DNA of 35,646 bases from a virus. Each line of letters starts with the position of its first letter. Position 1 is the stretch's first letter. Both the position numbers and the translations under genes were made by a program. Of this stretch, positions 15,570-22,861 are shown piece after piece. Location of the stretch: positions 1-35,646 of IMG/VR virus record IMGVR_UViG_3300026483_000720, one strand, 5' to 3'. A model generated the notes under the pieces. It did not search any database, was not told the DNA's origin, and worked only from the letters and a program-made list of their open reading frames with translations.

Positions 15570-16474
15570 GAGTTTATAACGGAGAAACATTTGCCGATGC
15601 ATACGAGCTAGCATTAAATGATATCTTACACAACCCCCAACATATTTCCTCTCCTAGGGGTATGAAAATATTTGAAGTATCTGATGCAGCATTAGTTATC
15701 GAAGATCCTACTTATTGTCTATATGAGAATTCTCGTAGGAGTAGTCAATTTAAATATATCGCAGCAGAGTTAGTATGGTATTTTACCGGTCGTAATGATG
15801 CTGATTTTATTACTCCTTATGCAAAATTCTGGGATCAGATTAAAAACAAAGATGGCTCAGTTAATTCTGCTTACGGTAATCTTATCTTTACTGAAAATTT
15901 AAAAGACGGTAGAAATCAATACCGATGGGCATTAGATTCCTTAATTCAGGATAAAGACTCAAGACAAGCAATCATACACTTTAATAAACCTACCCATCAG
16001 TGGAATGGTAATAAAGATTTTGTATGTACACTTAATGGTATATTTCAAATAAGAGATAATAAATTAAACTTTACTTTAGATATGAGATCTAATGATCTTA
16101 TACTAGGTACACCTACTGATGTTGCATTCTTTTGTTTACTACAAATTCAAATGTTAGAGCATTTAAGAAAATATTATCCAGAATTAGAATTAGGTACTTA
16201 TACTCATATTGCACATTCATTACATTTATATGAAAGGCATTTTAACTTAGTAGGTGAAATGTTACAAAAGTCATTTAATCCTCAGTCATTTCCAGATATG
16301 ACAGAATTCTTAATTGATCCAAATGGCAAAGCATTAGATGGTTTAAATCAATTAGAAGAAGAAATGCTTCAAATGAATGATTTAGTTTTTAAAGGTAATG
16401 CAAGCTACACTGTAGATAAACATGATGATCTTTTACATCAATGGATATCTGATGCAATCTTTGGAAATATATAA
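15566..16474 (+). CDS. Thymidylate synthase-family enzyme, probably dCMP-specific (hydroxymethylase/methylase type)
   Basis: A 302-residue member of the thymidylate synthase fold. I start it at ATG 15566 (MRVYNGETFADAY), because the open frame upstream is the 57-residue gene read out of frame. Family residues visible are ELVWYF (E68), FWDQ (W89), NSAYGNLIF, DSRQAI, the catalytic cysteine in DFVCT (C154), RSND (174-177) and SLHLYERH (H220, Y222). True ThyA has Asn where GTPTDVAFF places Asp (D185). Asp at this position marks dCMP enzymes such as T4 gp42, and the same Asn-to-Asp change turns L. casei TS toward dCMP. DFVCT and MRSND also echo gp42 (DFMCT, MRSND). I infer hydroxymethylation or methylation of dCMP for modified DNA. 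A relaxed TS remains possible. Confidence 0.75.
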   Translation: MRVYNGETFADAYELALNDILHNPQHISSPRGMKIFEVSDAALVIEDPTYCLYENSRRSSQFKYIAAELVWYFTGRNDADFITPYAKFWDQIKNKDGSVNSAYGNLIFTENLKDGRNQYRWALDSLIQDKDSRQAIIHFNKPTHQWNGNKDFVCTLNGIFQIRDNKLNFTLDMRSNDLILGTPTDVAFFCLLQIQMLEHLRKYYPELELGTYTHIAHSLHLYERHFNLVGEMLQKSFNPQSFPDMTEFLIDPNGKALDGLNQLEEEMLQMNDLVFKGNASYTVDKHDDLLHQWISDAIFGNI

Positions 16475-16491
16475 ACAAAATAAAATTTGTT

Positions 16492-18180
16492 TTGAAATAC
16501 TTAAAATTATTTGAACAGTTCATAAGTGAGAAGAAACCTGCAGGTGCACCTGATTGGCATGACTCTGATGCACCTGATGCAAACGGTAGATTTAAAGATC
16601 TCTCTATAAAGGATTTAGCCGCATGGTTAATAAAAACTAGAAATAAAGATGTTAAAAAGATTAGCGGTTCTTTAACTCAGCAAGTAGTTTTTAATAGAAA
16701 GAGTGATCCTAAGTATGCTGAAAAGATGGAGAAAACCAGAAAAGAAGTTTACAAACAATTAGGTAGAGAAGATTTATTAGAATCTATATTAAATGAAGGT
16801 TATCAGTATTTCGATGGCAAAATGGCAAGAGGTATTAAAGGTGACTCTGGTGTTAAGTTTAAAAAAGGAGATAAGGTTACTTTAGAAATTCAGCCTAACT
16901 ATTATATTATTTATGGACCTAATAGAAAACAAATCAGTTTAGATAAACAAGATTTTGATCCAGAGACATTACAACAGTATGTTATATATGAATCAGCTGA
17001 TATTACCATTGGTGGTAAAGAATATAAGCTTATTCAAAAAGGAAGTAAAATTACTCTAATTAATACTAAGTTATCAGCTGATAAGTTTATATTTAGAAAT
17101 GAAAAAGAATTTAAAGCATGGGCTGATGACCAAGTAGAACCAATTGGTGGAACTCAATCATCTCATTTTGGTATTAGTGAATCAGTTAATAATGAAGACT
17201 ATCTTAAGAAGGTTAATTTTATATTAGCAGGAGAAAAGATAGAAGGTCTTACTGGTAAAAACAATAAAAGAATTTATGGTAAAATAAACGACGTATGTTT
17301 AGACAACCTATTTAATTCATTTTATGCAAAGGGTGATTATAAAAAAGACCTTGATGTTGATCCGAAGCTACCTCTTATTTATTATGGTGGAAATTCAAAA
17401 GAAGGTTTAGATTTTCTAAAGAGATACAATGTATCAGAGGATGTTATGTACAACTTACCAGAAGCAATGAAGGTTAGCGGTAATAAGAGTGATTTTTATA
17501 AAATGTTTAAAGATACTGATTTTATACCAAAGGCAGTTTATAAAAAGGAAGATGCAAAAGATTTAGAATTTCCTATTATTGCAAAACCAGATGATGGTCA
17601 TTCTGGTTTAGGTATTGAGATTTTTGATACTTATGAAGACTTAGAAAAAAGTAAAGGTAAATTTGAAAACTATTCTGAGGCAAAAGACCTAGATAGAGAA
17701 TTTAGAGTTTTACTAATGAATGAAGATCCTGTATTAGTTCATGAGAGAGTATCATTAAATGAAAATGAAATTAAAGATAAAGAAGCTGATGAACAAACTG
17801 AATTTACTTATGTAGATCAAGATATGAGTAAATTAGATTTTATGGATAAAGTAAATGACATCTGTAAAAAAGTTAGAGAAAAATTAAAACTTGGTCTTTG
17901 GTCAATAGATTTAATGATTGATAAGAGTGGAGATTGTTGGGTTGCCGAAATTAACTCAGCATCTGGTATGGCAGCAGATAAAATGGCAAGAGTATATGTT
18001 AAAGTATATGAAGATTTTTATGGAGAGAAATTGCCACAAGAGTTTAAGACTCATTTAAATGAAGAATACATTAAGCCTATTTATAAAATTAATCTTAAAG
18101 AAAACAAGGATCAAATTAAAAGATCTAAGTGCTGCGTTAATTATCAGGATATTATTGATGGAAAGGAAACTATTCTTTAA
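16492..18180 (+). CDS. ATP-grasp protein with capsid-targeting N-terminus
   Basis: A 562-residue protein starting at TTG 16492 (MKYLKLFEQFISE). The N-terminal 13 residues match the capsid-targeting sequence of T4 internal proteins (MKTYQEFIAE), after whose Glu the prohead protease cuts. A second possible L-x-E site is ILNE (99-102). Residues about 30-100 form a helical domain (LSIKDLAAWLIKTRNKDV). Residues about 117-214 are two small beta domains. Residues about 290-510 are an ATP-grasp fold: IIAKPDDGHSGLGIEIF (K365), REFRVLLMN, LWSIDLMIDKSG (D473) and WVAEINSASGM (E486, N488). ATP-grasp enzymes join a carboxylate to an amine, as RimK does. The partner is unknown. The 60-base promoter-like repeat follows the stop. 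TTG is accepted because it alone preserves the conserved leader. Confidence 0.72.
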   Translation: MKYLKLFEQFISEKKPAGAPDWHDSDAPDANGRFKDLSIKDLAAWLIKTRNKDVKKISGSLTQQVVFNRKSDPKYAEKMEKTRKEVYKQLGREDLLESILNEGYQYFDGKMARGIKGDSGVKFKKGDKVTLEIQPNYYIIYGPNRKQISLDKQDFDPETLQQYVIYESADITIGGKEYKLIQKGSKITLINTKLSADKFIFRNEKEFKAWADDQVEPIGGTQSSHFGISESVNNEDYLKKVNFILAGEKIEGLTGKNNKRIYGKINDVCLDNLFNSFYAKGDYKKDLDVDPKLPLIYYGGNSKEGLDFLKRYNVSEDVMYNLPEAMKVSGNKSDFYKMFKDTDFIPKAVYKKEDAKDLEFPIIAKPDDGHSGLGIEIFDTYEDLEKSKGKFENYSEAKDLDREFRVLLMNEDPVLVHERVSLNENEIKDKEADEQTEFTYVDQDMSKLDFMDKVNDICKKVREKLKLGLWSIDLMIDKSGDCWVAEINSASGMAADKMARVYVKVYEDFYGEKLPQEFKTHLNEEYIKPIYKINLKENKDQIKRSKCCVNYQDIIDGKETIL

Positions 18181-18240
18181 TTAGAAAAAAGTTCCTTAAT
18201 AATTTTCAGTTCCCAACTAATTTGATTATATTTAAATTAT
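18181..18240 (+). promoter_or_regulatory. 60-base promoter-like repeat, copy B
   Basis: It begins TTAGAAAAAAG at the ATP-grasp stop, then ATTTTCAGTTCCCA (18202-18215) and TTTGATTATATTTA, and aligns without gaps to 9176-9235. It precedes the metallophosphoesterase and sigma factor genes by about 27 bases. Confidence 0.55.
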
Positions 18241-18266
18241 AACAGTTAATCTGTAAACAAAAAAAT

Positions 18267-18809
18267 ATGCTTAACGATTTAGAAAACTTAAAAGACTTTT
18301 TTATTACTTCTGATACATGGTTCGGAAGGCCTCAGATTTTACAAATAGCTAATCGTCTTCAATTTAATAACATTGAGGAGATGGATAAGCAATTAGTAAA
18401 AAATTGGAATAAAAAAATAAAAAAGAATGATATTGTTTTTCACCTAGGCAATTTTGCATGGGATCCTCAAACTGCCAGAAAAATTCTCAAAAAGCTAAAC
18501 GGTCAAATTTATTTTATGATTGGTAGTAATGATGAAGCGTTATTAGACGTCCAACATGAATTTGATAATTTATCTATAATAGAAGATCAACTCGTAGAGA
18601 TTCCACAATATGATTCTATACTTTGTCATTATCCATTAGAAGTATGGAATGGCAAAGATTCCGGTACTATTCATTTTCATGGTCATACTGTATTTTCACA
18701 TAAAACTGATTTAGTAAAAATGAATCGTATTAATGCATGTACAGATTTCTGGGGATTCGAACCAATTAAATTTTCAACCATCAAAGATTTTATAAATGAC
18801 AAAAATTAA
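18267..18809 (+). CDS. Calcineurin-like metallophosphoesterase homologue with degenerate metal site
   Basis: A 180-residue protein clearly built like small phage and bacterial metallophosphoesterases (EEMDKQLVKNWNKKIKKNDIVFHLGNF, ILKKLNGQIYFMIGSND), yet most metal ligands are changed. Motif I DxH reads DTW (D16, W18). Motif II GD reads GN (N62). Motif III GNH reads GSN (86-88). Motif IV keeps His (CHYP, H121). Motif V GHxH reads HGHTV (H140 kept, last His lost). Loss of five positions makes two-metal phosphatase chemistry unlikely, so a binding or regulatory role is possible. It is first behind repeat copy B and overlaps the sigma factor start by 14 bases, so the two are made together. Confidence 0.78.
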   Translation: MLNDLENLKDFFITSDTWFGRPQILQIANRLQFNNIEEMDKQLVKNWNKKIKKNDIVFHLGNFAWDPQTARKILKKLNGQIYFMIGSNDEALLDVQHEFDNLSIIEDQLVEIPQYDSILCHYPLEVWNGKDSGTIHFHGHTVFSHKTDLVKMNRINACTDFWGFEPIKFSTIKDFINDKN

Positions 18810-19437
18810 AAAGAAGACTTACAAAGAGTTAGCAACAGAGTTTAAAAAGACTAGAAAAGAAAGTGTTTACAATGAGCTTTATCATAAAATGAGACCAGGC
18901 TTAAGATCTTATGTTTATAATATTATTAAAGATCCTTTAATTACTGATGATATTGTTTCTCATACACTAACCACAGTTTATTTGAAGATTGATCAATATA
19001 ATGAAGATTACCAAATTACTACGTGGGCTTATCGTATAGCATATAATGAATGTATAGGTTGGATTAGATTCAGAAACAAAAAGGTAAGTATGAATGTTTT
19101 TACTGATGCTGGTGTTGAGCCATCTGGTATGGACAACGTATATACAATTAATGAAGATACTGGTTTATTAAAATCAGAAAGTGATTGGCTAGAAGAATCC
19201 ACTTTATTGGATCAACAAGTCCGAATGACACATGAAGCAATTAATGCATTGCCTCCAATGTACAAGAGATATATGGTAGAAAGATTTTTAAATCATAGAT
19301 CATATCAGGATATTTTAGACATTATGATAGAGTCCGAAAAGGGCATAAATTTACAAACAGTTAAGAACAGAATATTTAGAGGAAGGAAAATAGTTAAAAA
19401 ACAGCTCGAAGGAATGAAACTATTTTCTGAAGTCTAA
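18796..19437 (+). CDS. RNA polymerase sigma factor, sigma-70 family (ECF-like)
   Basis: A 213-residue sigma factor that would redirect host RNA polymerase to phage promoters. Region 2 spans about 20-95, with DDIVSHTLTTVYLKIDQYNE (51-70) and TTWAYRIAYNECIGWIRFRNK (75-95), the part that binds the -10 element and core. Region 4 spans about 145-205 (INALPPMYKRYMVERFLNHRSYQDI, then NLQTVKNRIFRGRKIVKKQL), the helix-turn-helix for the -35 element, carrying a short insertion (MIESEKG). T4 uses gp55 for late promoters. This protein is slightly longer and more ECF-like. It overlaps the preceding phosphoesterase homologue by 14 bases. It is the best candidate to read the recurring ATATAAAA boxes in this window. 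Confidence 0.85.
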   Translation: MTKIKKKTYKELATEFKKTRKESVYNELYHKMRPGLRSYVYNIIKDPLITDDIVSHTLTTVYLKIDQYNEDYQITTWAYRIAYNECIGWIRFRNKKVSMNVFTDAGVEPSGMDNVYTINEDTGLLKSESDWLEESTLLDQQVRMTHEAINALPPMYKRYMVERFLNHRSYQDILDIMIESEKGINLQTVKNRIFRGRKIVKKQLEGMKLFSEV

Positions 19438-19458
19438 ATACATAAATAACAAACGATT

Positions 19459-19911
19459 ATGTACATAAGTAAACTTTATAAAGAACTCAAGATTTGGTGG
19501 CAAATAAGAAAGGTTGCTAAGTCTGAGGAAATTGCCTTACAAGAAAAAGGCTTTAGGGTAGATTGGATTGGAAGAATCTACACCGTGATTAATTTACCGG
19601 AAGAGGTTGCAACAGCGCCAATTTCGCAAGAAGGTTATGTCTTGATGAAACTAAGAGAACATGATAAATTTTTATTGGAATTAGGTATTGCAGATTATGT
19701 ATCACCTGAATTTGAAAAAATTAGCAATACAGATTCTTTTCTTTTAGTGCTATCAGCAGATAGAGAATATTTTAAATTATGGCCATTCTTAATATCAGTA
19801 CTTAAGACTACTGGTTTTATTTTATTACTAAGAGTCCTATATCTTCTATTTAGCCATAACCAAGAAAAAATTACTGAACTATGGAACAAACTGATGATCC
19901 TAATATTTTAA
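19459..19911 (+). CDS. Hypothetical single-pass membrane protein, 150 aa
   Basis: A protein of unknown function. The N-terminal part is basic and helical (LYKELKIWWQIRKVAKSEEIAL), followed by a beta-rich middle with GFRVDWIGRIYTVINLPEEV and YVLMKLREHDKFLLELGI, and one C-terminal membrane helix (about 115-135, FLISVLKTTGFILLLRVLYLLF). The VINLPEEV stretch looks conserved, but I cannot attach a family. The final 31 bases overlap the next gene. A membrane-anchored protein between sigma factor and DNA nuclease genes could be a host-surface or replication-site factor. No further claim is made. Confidence 0.7.
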   Translation: MYISKLYKELKIWWQIRKVAKSEEIALQEKGFRVDWIGRIYTVINLPEEVATAPISQEGYVLMKLREHDKFLLELGIADYVSPEFEKISNTDSFLLVLSADREYFKLWPFLISVLKTTGFILLLRVLYLLFSHNQEKITELWNKLMILIF

Positions 19912-20132
19912 GAAAACAGGTTGATAAAATTGATAAAGAACTTGATCAATTAGAAAAAGTAAAAGAAGAAATACAAAATGAATGCAAACACAAAGGAGAA
20001 ACGTTTGTACAATTTGATAAATCAAACTCTATGAAAAAATACTGCTCTGAATGCAAAAGAGAATTAGGTTATCCTACAAAAGCAGAGCAAGAAATATTTC
20101 TAGGCAATAAAACAAAATATGGCAACAGCTGA
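19881..20132 (+). CDS. Small coiled-coil protein with zinc-binding cysteines, 83 aa
   Basis: An 83-residue protein with an N-terminal coiled coil (about 10-33, LRKQVDKIDKELDQLEKVKEEI) followed by a probable zinc ribbon: NECKHKG (C35, H37) and KYCSECKREL (two cysteines spaced C-x2-C). Similar coiled-coil plus zinc-knuckle small proteins are common in phages. They may act as transcription or nuclease accessory factors, which remains inference. It starts at CTATGG inside the preceding gene, with a 31-base overlap, and its end overlaps the nuclease start by 14 bases, indicating coupled translation with the exonuclease. Confidence 0.7.
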   Translation: MEQTDDPNILRKQVDKIDKELDQLEKVKEEIQNECKHKGETFVQFDKSNSMKKYCSECKRELGYPTKAEQEIFLGNKTKYGNS

Positions 20133-20868
20133 ATCACTAGCAACAACAGAAACTATAAATGGTAAAAGATACTATAATATAGGAGAAGGTAAAAAATACC
20201 CATCAGTAACAACTATCTTAGGCGCAATGACTGATAAATCAGGAATTGATAAATGGAGAAAGAGAGTAGGAGATGATGAAGCAGATAGAATTTCTAAGTT
20301 CTCTGCTAACCGAGGAACCGTAATGCATCAGTTCTGCGAATACTTTTTAGGATCTGAAAAGGAAACTGTTAGAGAAAGGTTAATGGAGGCACAAACTCTC
20401 ATAGGACCTTTCGTTGAAGAAAACGGTTTTACTGAAGCTGAAACTAACGTAGGTAGAAAACTATTTTTTAATTTTTATAATAATGAATGTTTTGATAGGA
20501 TAGCTAAAGTAGTGTCCATAGAAGATACATTACATTCACCTCAGATGGGTGGTTATGCAGGTAGAGTTGATATTATTTACGAGAATAAGAAAGCTCATCT
20601 AGTCGTCTTAGATTTTAAATCTTCAAAGAAACCTAAAAGAGAAGATTGGATTGAAAATTATAAAATGCAAATTGCGGCATATTCTTTAGCTTATTGGGAA
20701 ATGAACGGAGTAAAACCAGAAGGTGGTGAAATATGGATTAGTAATGAAGCTGACGCATTTCCACAAGTATTTGAAATGACATTTGACGATATATCATTTT
20801 ATGGTAAGAAATTCCTTACATTAGTAAAGGAGTTTCATGAAAAGTATCCATTAAACGAGAATATATAA
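20119..20868 (+). CDS. PD-(D/E)XK exonuclease (Cas4/MGME1-like)
   Basis: A 249-residue nuclease of the PD-(D/E)XK fold, close in layout to phage exonucleases and mitochondrial MGME1. The N-terminal KYPSVTTILGAM (about 26-37) and DKWRKRVG are typical. ANRGTVMHQFCEYFL (63-77) supplies H70 and E74. The core is GRVDIIYENK (D151), LVVLDFKSSK (D165, K167) and the QIAAYSLAYWEM helix (Q184). Such enzymes degrade single-stranded or tailed DNA ends in recombination, repair or host DNA breakdown. No iron-sulfur cysteine cluster is evident. It overlaps the zinc-knuckle gene upstream by 14 bases. Confidence 0.85.
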   Translation: MATAESLATTETINGKRYYNIGEGKKYPSVTTILGAMTDKSGIDKWRKRVGDDEADRISKFSANRGTVMHQFCEYFLGSEKETVRERLMEAQTLIGPFVEENGFTEAETNVGRKLFFNFYNNECFDRIAKVVSIEDTLHSPQMGGYAGRVDIIYENKKAHLVVLDFKSSKKPKREDWIENYKMQIAAYSLAYWEMNGVKPEGGEIWISNEADAFPQVFEMTFDDISFYGKKFLTLVKEFHEKYPLNENI

Positions 20869-20885
20869 AAAAATAATAAATTTAA
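20869..20885 (+). promoter_or_regulatory. AT-rich late-promoter-like box
   Basis: The segment around the nuclease stop and the next start reads ATATATAAAAAAATAATAAA (about 20862-20881). It resembles boxes at 2421, 14785 and 35146 and precedes a probable capsid-targeted, late-expressed gene. Weak evidence alone. Confidence 0.3.
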
Positions 20886-21173
20886 ATGGCAATTAAATCA
20901 TTTAAGGATTTTATAACAGAGGAGCTAAATCATGTAAGACATAAGAAAGTTAAGCATGTGGAAGATCATAATCCAGAAGATGGAAAGAATAAGGAAGCTG
21001 AGGTTAAAGCTGAAGAATATTTAGAAGACGTTAAAGAAGATTGCCCTAGATGCGGTGAGCATGTAAATGATTGCCAATGTGAAAAAGATGATCCTTGGTC
21101 AACTCAAAATTATCATAGAGTACCCAAAGGAGAAGAGGAAAAAGCAAAACCAAAACAAGAATTTAAAAAATAA
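20886..21173 (+). CDS. Small capsid-targeted protein with zinc-binding cysteines
   Basis: A 95-residue highly charged protein beginning MAIKSFKDFITE. As in the ATP-grasp protein and in T4 internal proteins, the leader follows the pattern F-x-x-F-I-x-E, suggesting scaffold-core packaging and cleavage after Glu12. The middle is rich in Lys, Glu and His. A zinc-knuckle-like cluster follows (CPRCGEHVNDCQC, about 53-65), and the C-terminus is basic. Size and charge resemble T4 internal proteins injected with DNA. Function in the host is unknown. The next gene starts four bases after its stop. Confidence 0.6.
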   Translation: MAIKSFKDFITEELNHVRHKKVKHVEDHNPEDGKNKEAEVKAEEYLEDVKEDCPRCGEHVNDCQCEKDDPWSTQNYHRVPKGEEEKAKPKQEFKK

Positions 21174-21177
21174 AACA

Positions 21178-21465
21178 ATGAGTAAATTTAACAAATTTTT
21201 TGCAGATCATGGAATTAAAATAGTTTTAGCATTAATGTTGCTAACTTATTTTAAATCATGTAGTATTGATTCAGAAGTAGAAAGAATCAAAAAAGAACAA
21301 CGAATTTTAACTACGGAGATTGATACATTATCAACTCAAATAGTAAATGAGGAGGAAATGATATATCTTATCAAAACCGTTCCTGCTTGGAAAACTCTAA
21401 GAATTGAAGAAATTTCTGATAAAGAAAGAATTTCTATTAATGCCTTAGAAGAAAAAGAAGACTAA
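21178..21465 (+). CDS. Small membrane-anchored coiled-coil protein, 95 aa
   Basis: I start at ATG 21178 (MSKFNKFFADHG), just after the preceding stop. The open frame extends to 21067 but that part is the upstream gene read out of frame. There is one membrane helix at about 13-26 (IKIVLALMLLTYF), then KSCSIDSEVERIKKEQRILTTEIDTL, a coiled coil, and a short C-terminal helix. One N-terminal membrane anchor plus a coiled coil is also the plan of inner-membrane spanins, and an endolysin lies about 2 kb downstream, but no outer-membrane partner is evident. Unassigned membrane protein is the safe call. Confidence 0.65.
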   Translation: MSKFNKFFADHGIKIVLALMLLTYFKSCSIDSEVERIKKEQRILTTEIDTLSTQIVNEEEMIYLIKTVPAWKTLRIEEISDKERISINALEEKED

Positions 21466-21467
21466 AT

Positions 21468-22043
21468 GTGGCTGGTAGAGTACCTATAATCCCAGGAGTT
21501 CCTACTCCAAGTGACCCTCAATGTTCTTTAACGTATTGTGGTAGAATCATTGCTCAGGTAGACTGTATTAAGTACATAATGCAAGGAACTACCGCATGCA
21601 TAGATATTCAATTATTTGGAGCTAATGATTTACCTTTAAACTTAGACAATATTTGTGATATTCATATCCAGTTAACGAATGAACTAGAATGCGTGGTAGC
21701 TAATTTTTGGTACCCGGATATTCCTTCAGGGTCAAAAGGATTTCTTATAGATGTTTTACAATTCACAGATACTTCAGGTGTCATTCATAATGAAGGATTA
21801 ATAAGAATATGTTTATCTGCTGAATGTACTAAGGTAAGCCCTGGTAATATTTTTGCAGAAATTTTATTAACCGAATGTGCAAATGAAAATACAGGAGATC
21901 CTACTGGTTACTTACCAACAGGTACAGCCGAAGTATACGGTATACCATGTTTATGGGTAGCAACAATCCTAGAATCTAAAATTAATAAAAATGGCGGTTC
22001 TTCCGGTTGTGGTACTGGTGGATTAGTTACCGGGAGTATATAA
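21468..22043 (+). CDS. Cysteine-rich probable structural protein, 191 aa
   Basis: This protein begins at GTG 21468, two bases after the previous stop (an overlapping ATG at 21466 leads to a stop after seven codons). Predicted beta-rich, with a middle reminiscent of Ig-like or baseplate upper (BppU-like) domains (DIQLFGANDLPLNLDNICDI and HIQLTNELECVVANFW). It has 11 cysteines in 191 residues, unusual for a phage protein, and a Gly-rich end (GGSSGCGTGGLVTG). There is no signal peptide. I infer a virion appendage or baseplate-associated protein, possibly metal- or disulfide-stabilised. The family is not recognised with certainty. Confidence 0.55.
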   Translation: MAGRVPIIPGVPTPSDPQCSLTYCGRIIAQVDCIKYIMQGTTACIDIQLFGANDLPLNLDNICDIHIQLTNELECVVANFWYPDIPSGSKGFLIDVLQFTDTSGVIHNEGLIRICLSAECTKVSPGNIFAEILLTECANENTGDPTGYLPTGTAEVYGIPCLWVATILESKINKNGGSSGCGTGGLVTGSI

Positions 22044-22046
22044 ATA
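22039..22046 (+). promoter_or_regulatory. TATAAATA late promoter match
   Basis: An exact match to the T4 late promoter core TATAAATA lies across the stop of the cysteine-rich gene and 10 bases before the start at 22056. Whether this phage uses that sequence is unproven, and chance matches are expected at this AT content. Confidence 0.35.
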
Positions 22047-22055
22047 AATTGAATT

Positions 22056-22826
22056 ATGAAAGATAAATTAGTACATATAAGTATAATTAGCATTTTTGTT
22101 AGTTTATATTTTTTAGTAGCTACAATATCAATGATTAACTCTGTGGCCTTTTTTGATTTAGCACACGACGGCTTTATGAACTGGGCTTTAGCTATTGGTT
22201 TTGAATTAGGGGCAGCGGCCTCTCTTGCAGCAATAATTATTTTAGACAAAACAAACAAGACAATGGTATGGAGTTTATTTTTACTTCTTACTGCATTTCA
22301 AATGATGGCAAATTCATATCATGCATTTGTTAACTTAGAAGAATATATGGGATGGATAGAACTCTTTGGTTTAGAGGAAGAAGAGCCTATCATTCAGAAA
22401 AGAATTTTGTCTGTAGTTAGTGGAGCTATACTTCCATTAGTTGCATTAGGTTTTATAAAATCTCTTACTGATTATATAAAGCCCGAAGAATTAGAAATAG
22501 AAGATATTGCTACAGAAGAAGTTAATACAGAAGTAAAAGAAATTACCACAGAAATAGAAATAAAAAAAACTTCAGAAAATCTAACTGAAGAGATTGATAA
22601 TAAACCATCCGAAAACTTGGAAGAGGTTATTAATGAATCACAAGAAAAGGACGAAATAATACCTACGATTGATAATTCTGTTATAGATGCATCAAGAGTT
22701 AGTAAAGCCACTGTTCATCATGTGGAAAAAGTCCCAAAGGAAAAAAATGATTCAGAAATAAAAAGCCCAGGCAAACAGGAGCGAACACATGTAATCAGTA
22801 CGAGTAATTCGTATACCAACTCTTAA
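22056..22826 (+). CDS. Four-helix membrane protein with acidic tail
   Basis: A 256-residue protein with four predicted membrane helices in the first 140 residues (about 7-29, 41-63, 68-88 and 115-138), including WALAIGFELGAAASLAAIIIL and MVWSLFLLLTAFQMMANSYHAF. A long hydrophilic tail follows (about 145-256), rich in Glu, Thr, Ile and Lys (repeating EITTEIEIKKTSENLTEEI-like stretches), ending basic and Ser-rich. I recall similar hypothetical membrane proteins in Bacteroidota phages but know no function. It sits upstream of PhoH and the endolysin. A holin-like or superinfection-exclusion role is conceivable, but the tail and four helices are not typical of a holin. Confidence 0.7.
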   Translation: MKDKLVHISIISIFVSLYFLVATISMINSVAFFDLAHDGFMNWALAIGFELGAAASLAAIIILDKTNKTMVWSLFLLLTAFQMMANSYHAFVNLEEYMGWIELFGLEEEEPIIQKRILSVVSGAILPLVALGFIKSLTDYIKPEELEIEDIATEEVNTEVKEITTEIEIKKTSENLTEEIDNKPSENLEEVINESQEKDEIIPTIDNSVIDASRVSKATVHHVEKVPKEKNDSEIKSPGKQERTHVISTSNSYTNS

Positions 22827-22861
22827 GAAACTAAACTCTTAGAGTAAAAAAAATATTCGCA

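Noticed and set aside
21067-21177. 37-residue extension of the small membrane protein
   Set aside because: It is the capsid-targeted gene read out of frame. ATG 21178 follows its stop directly.
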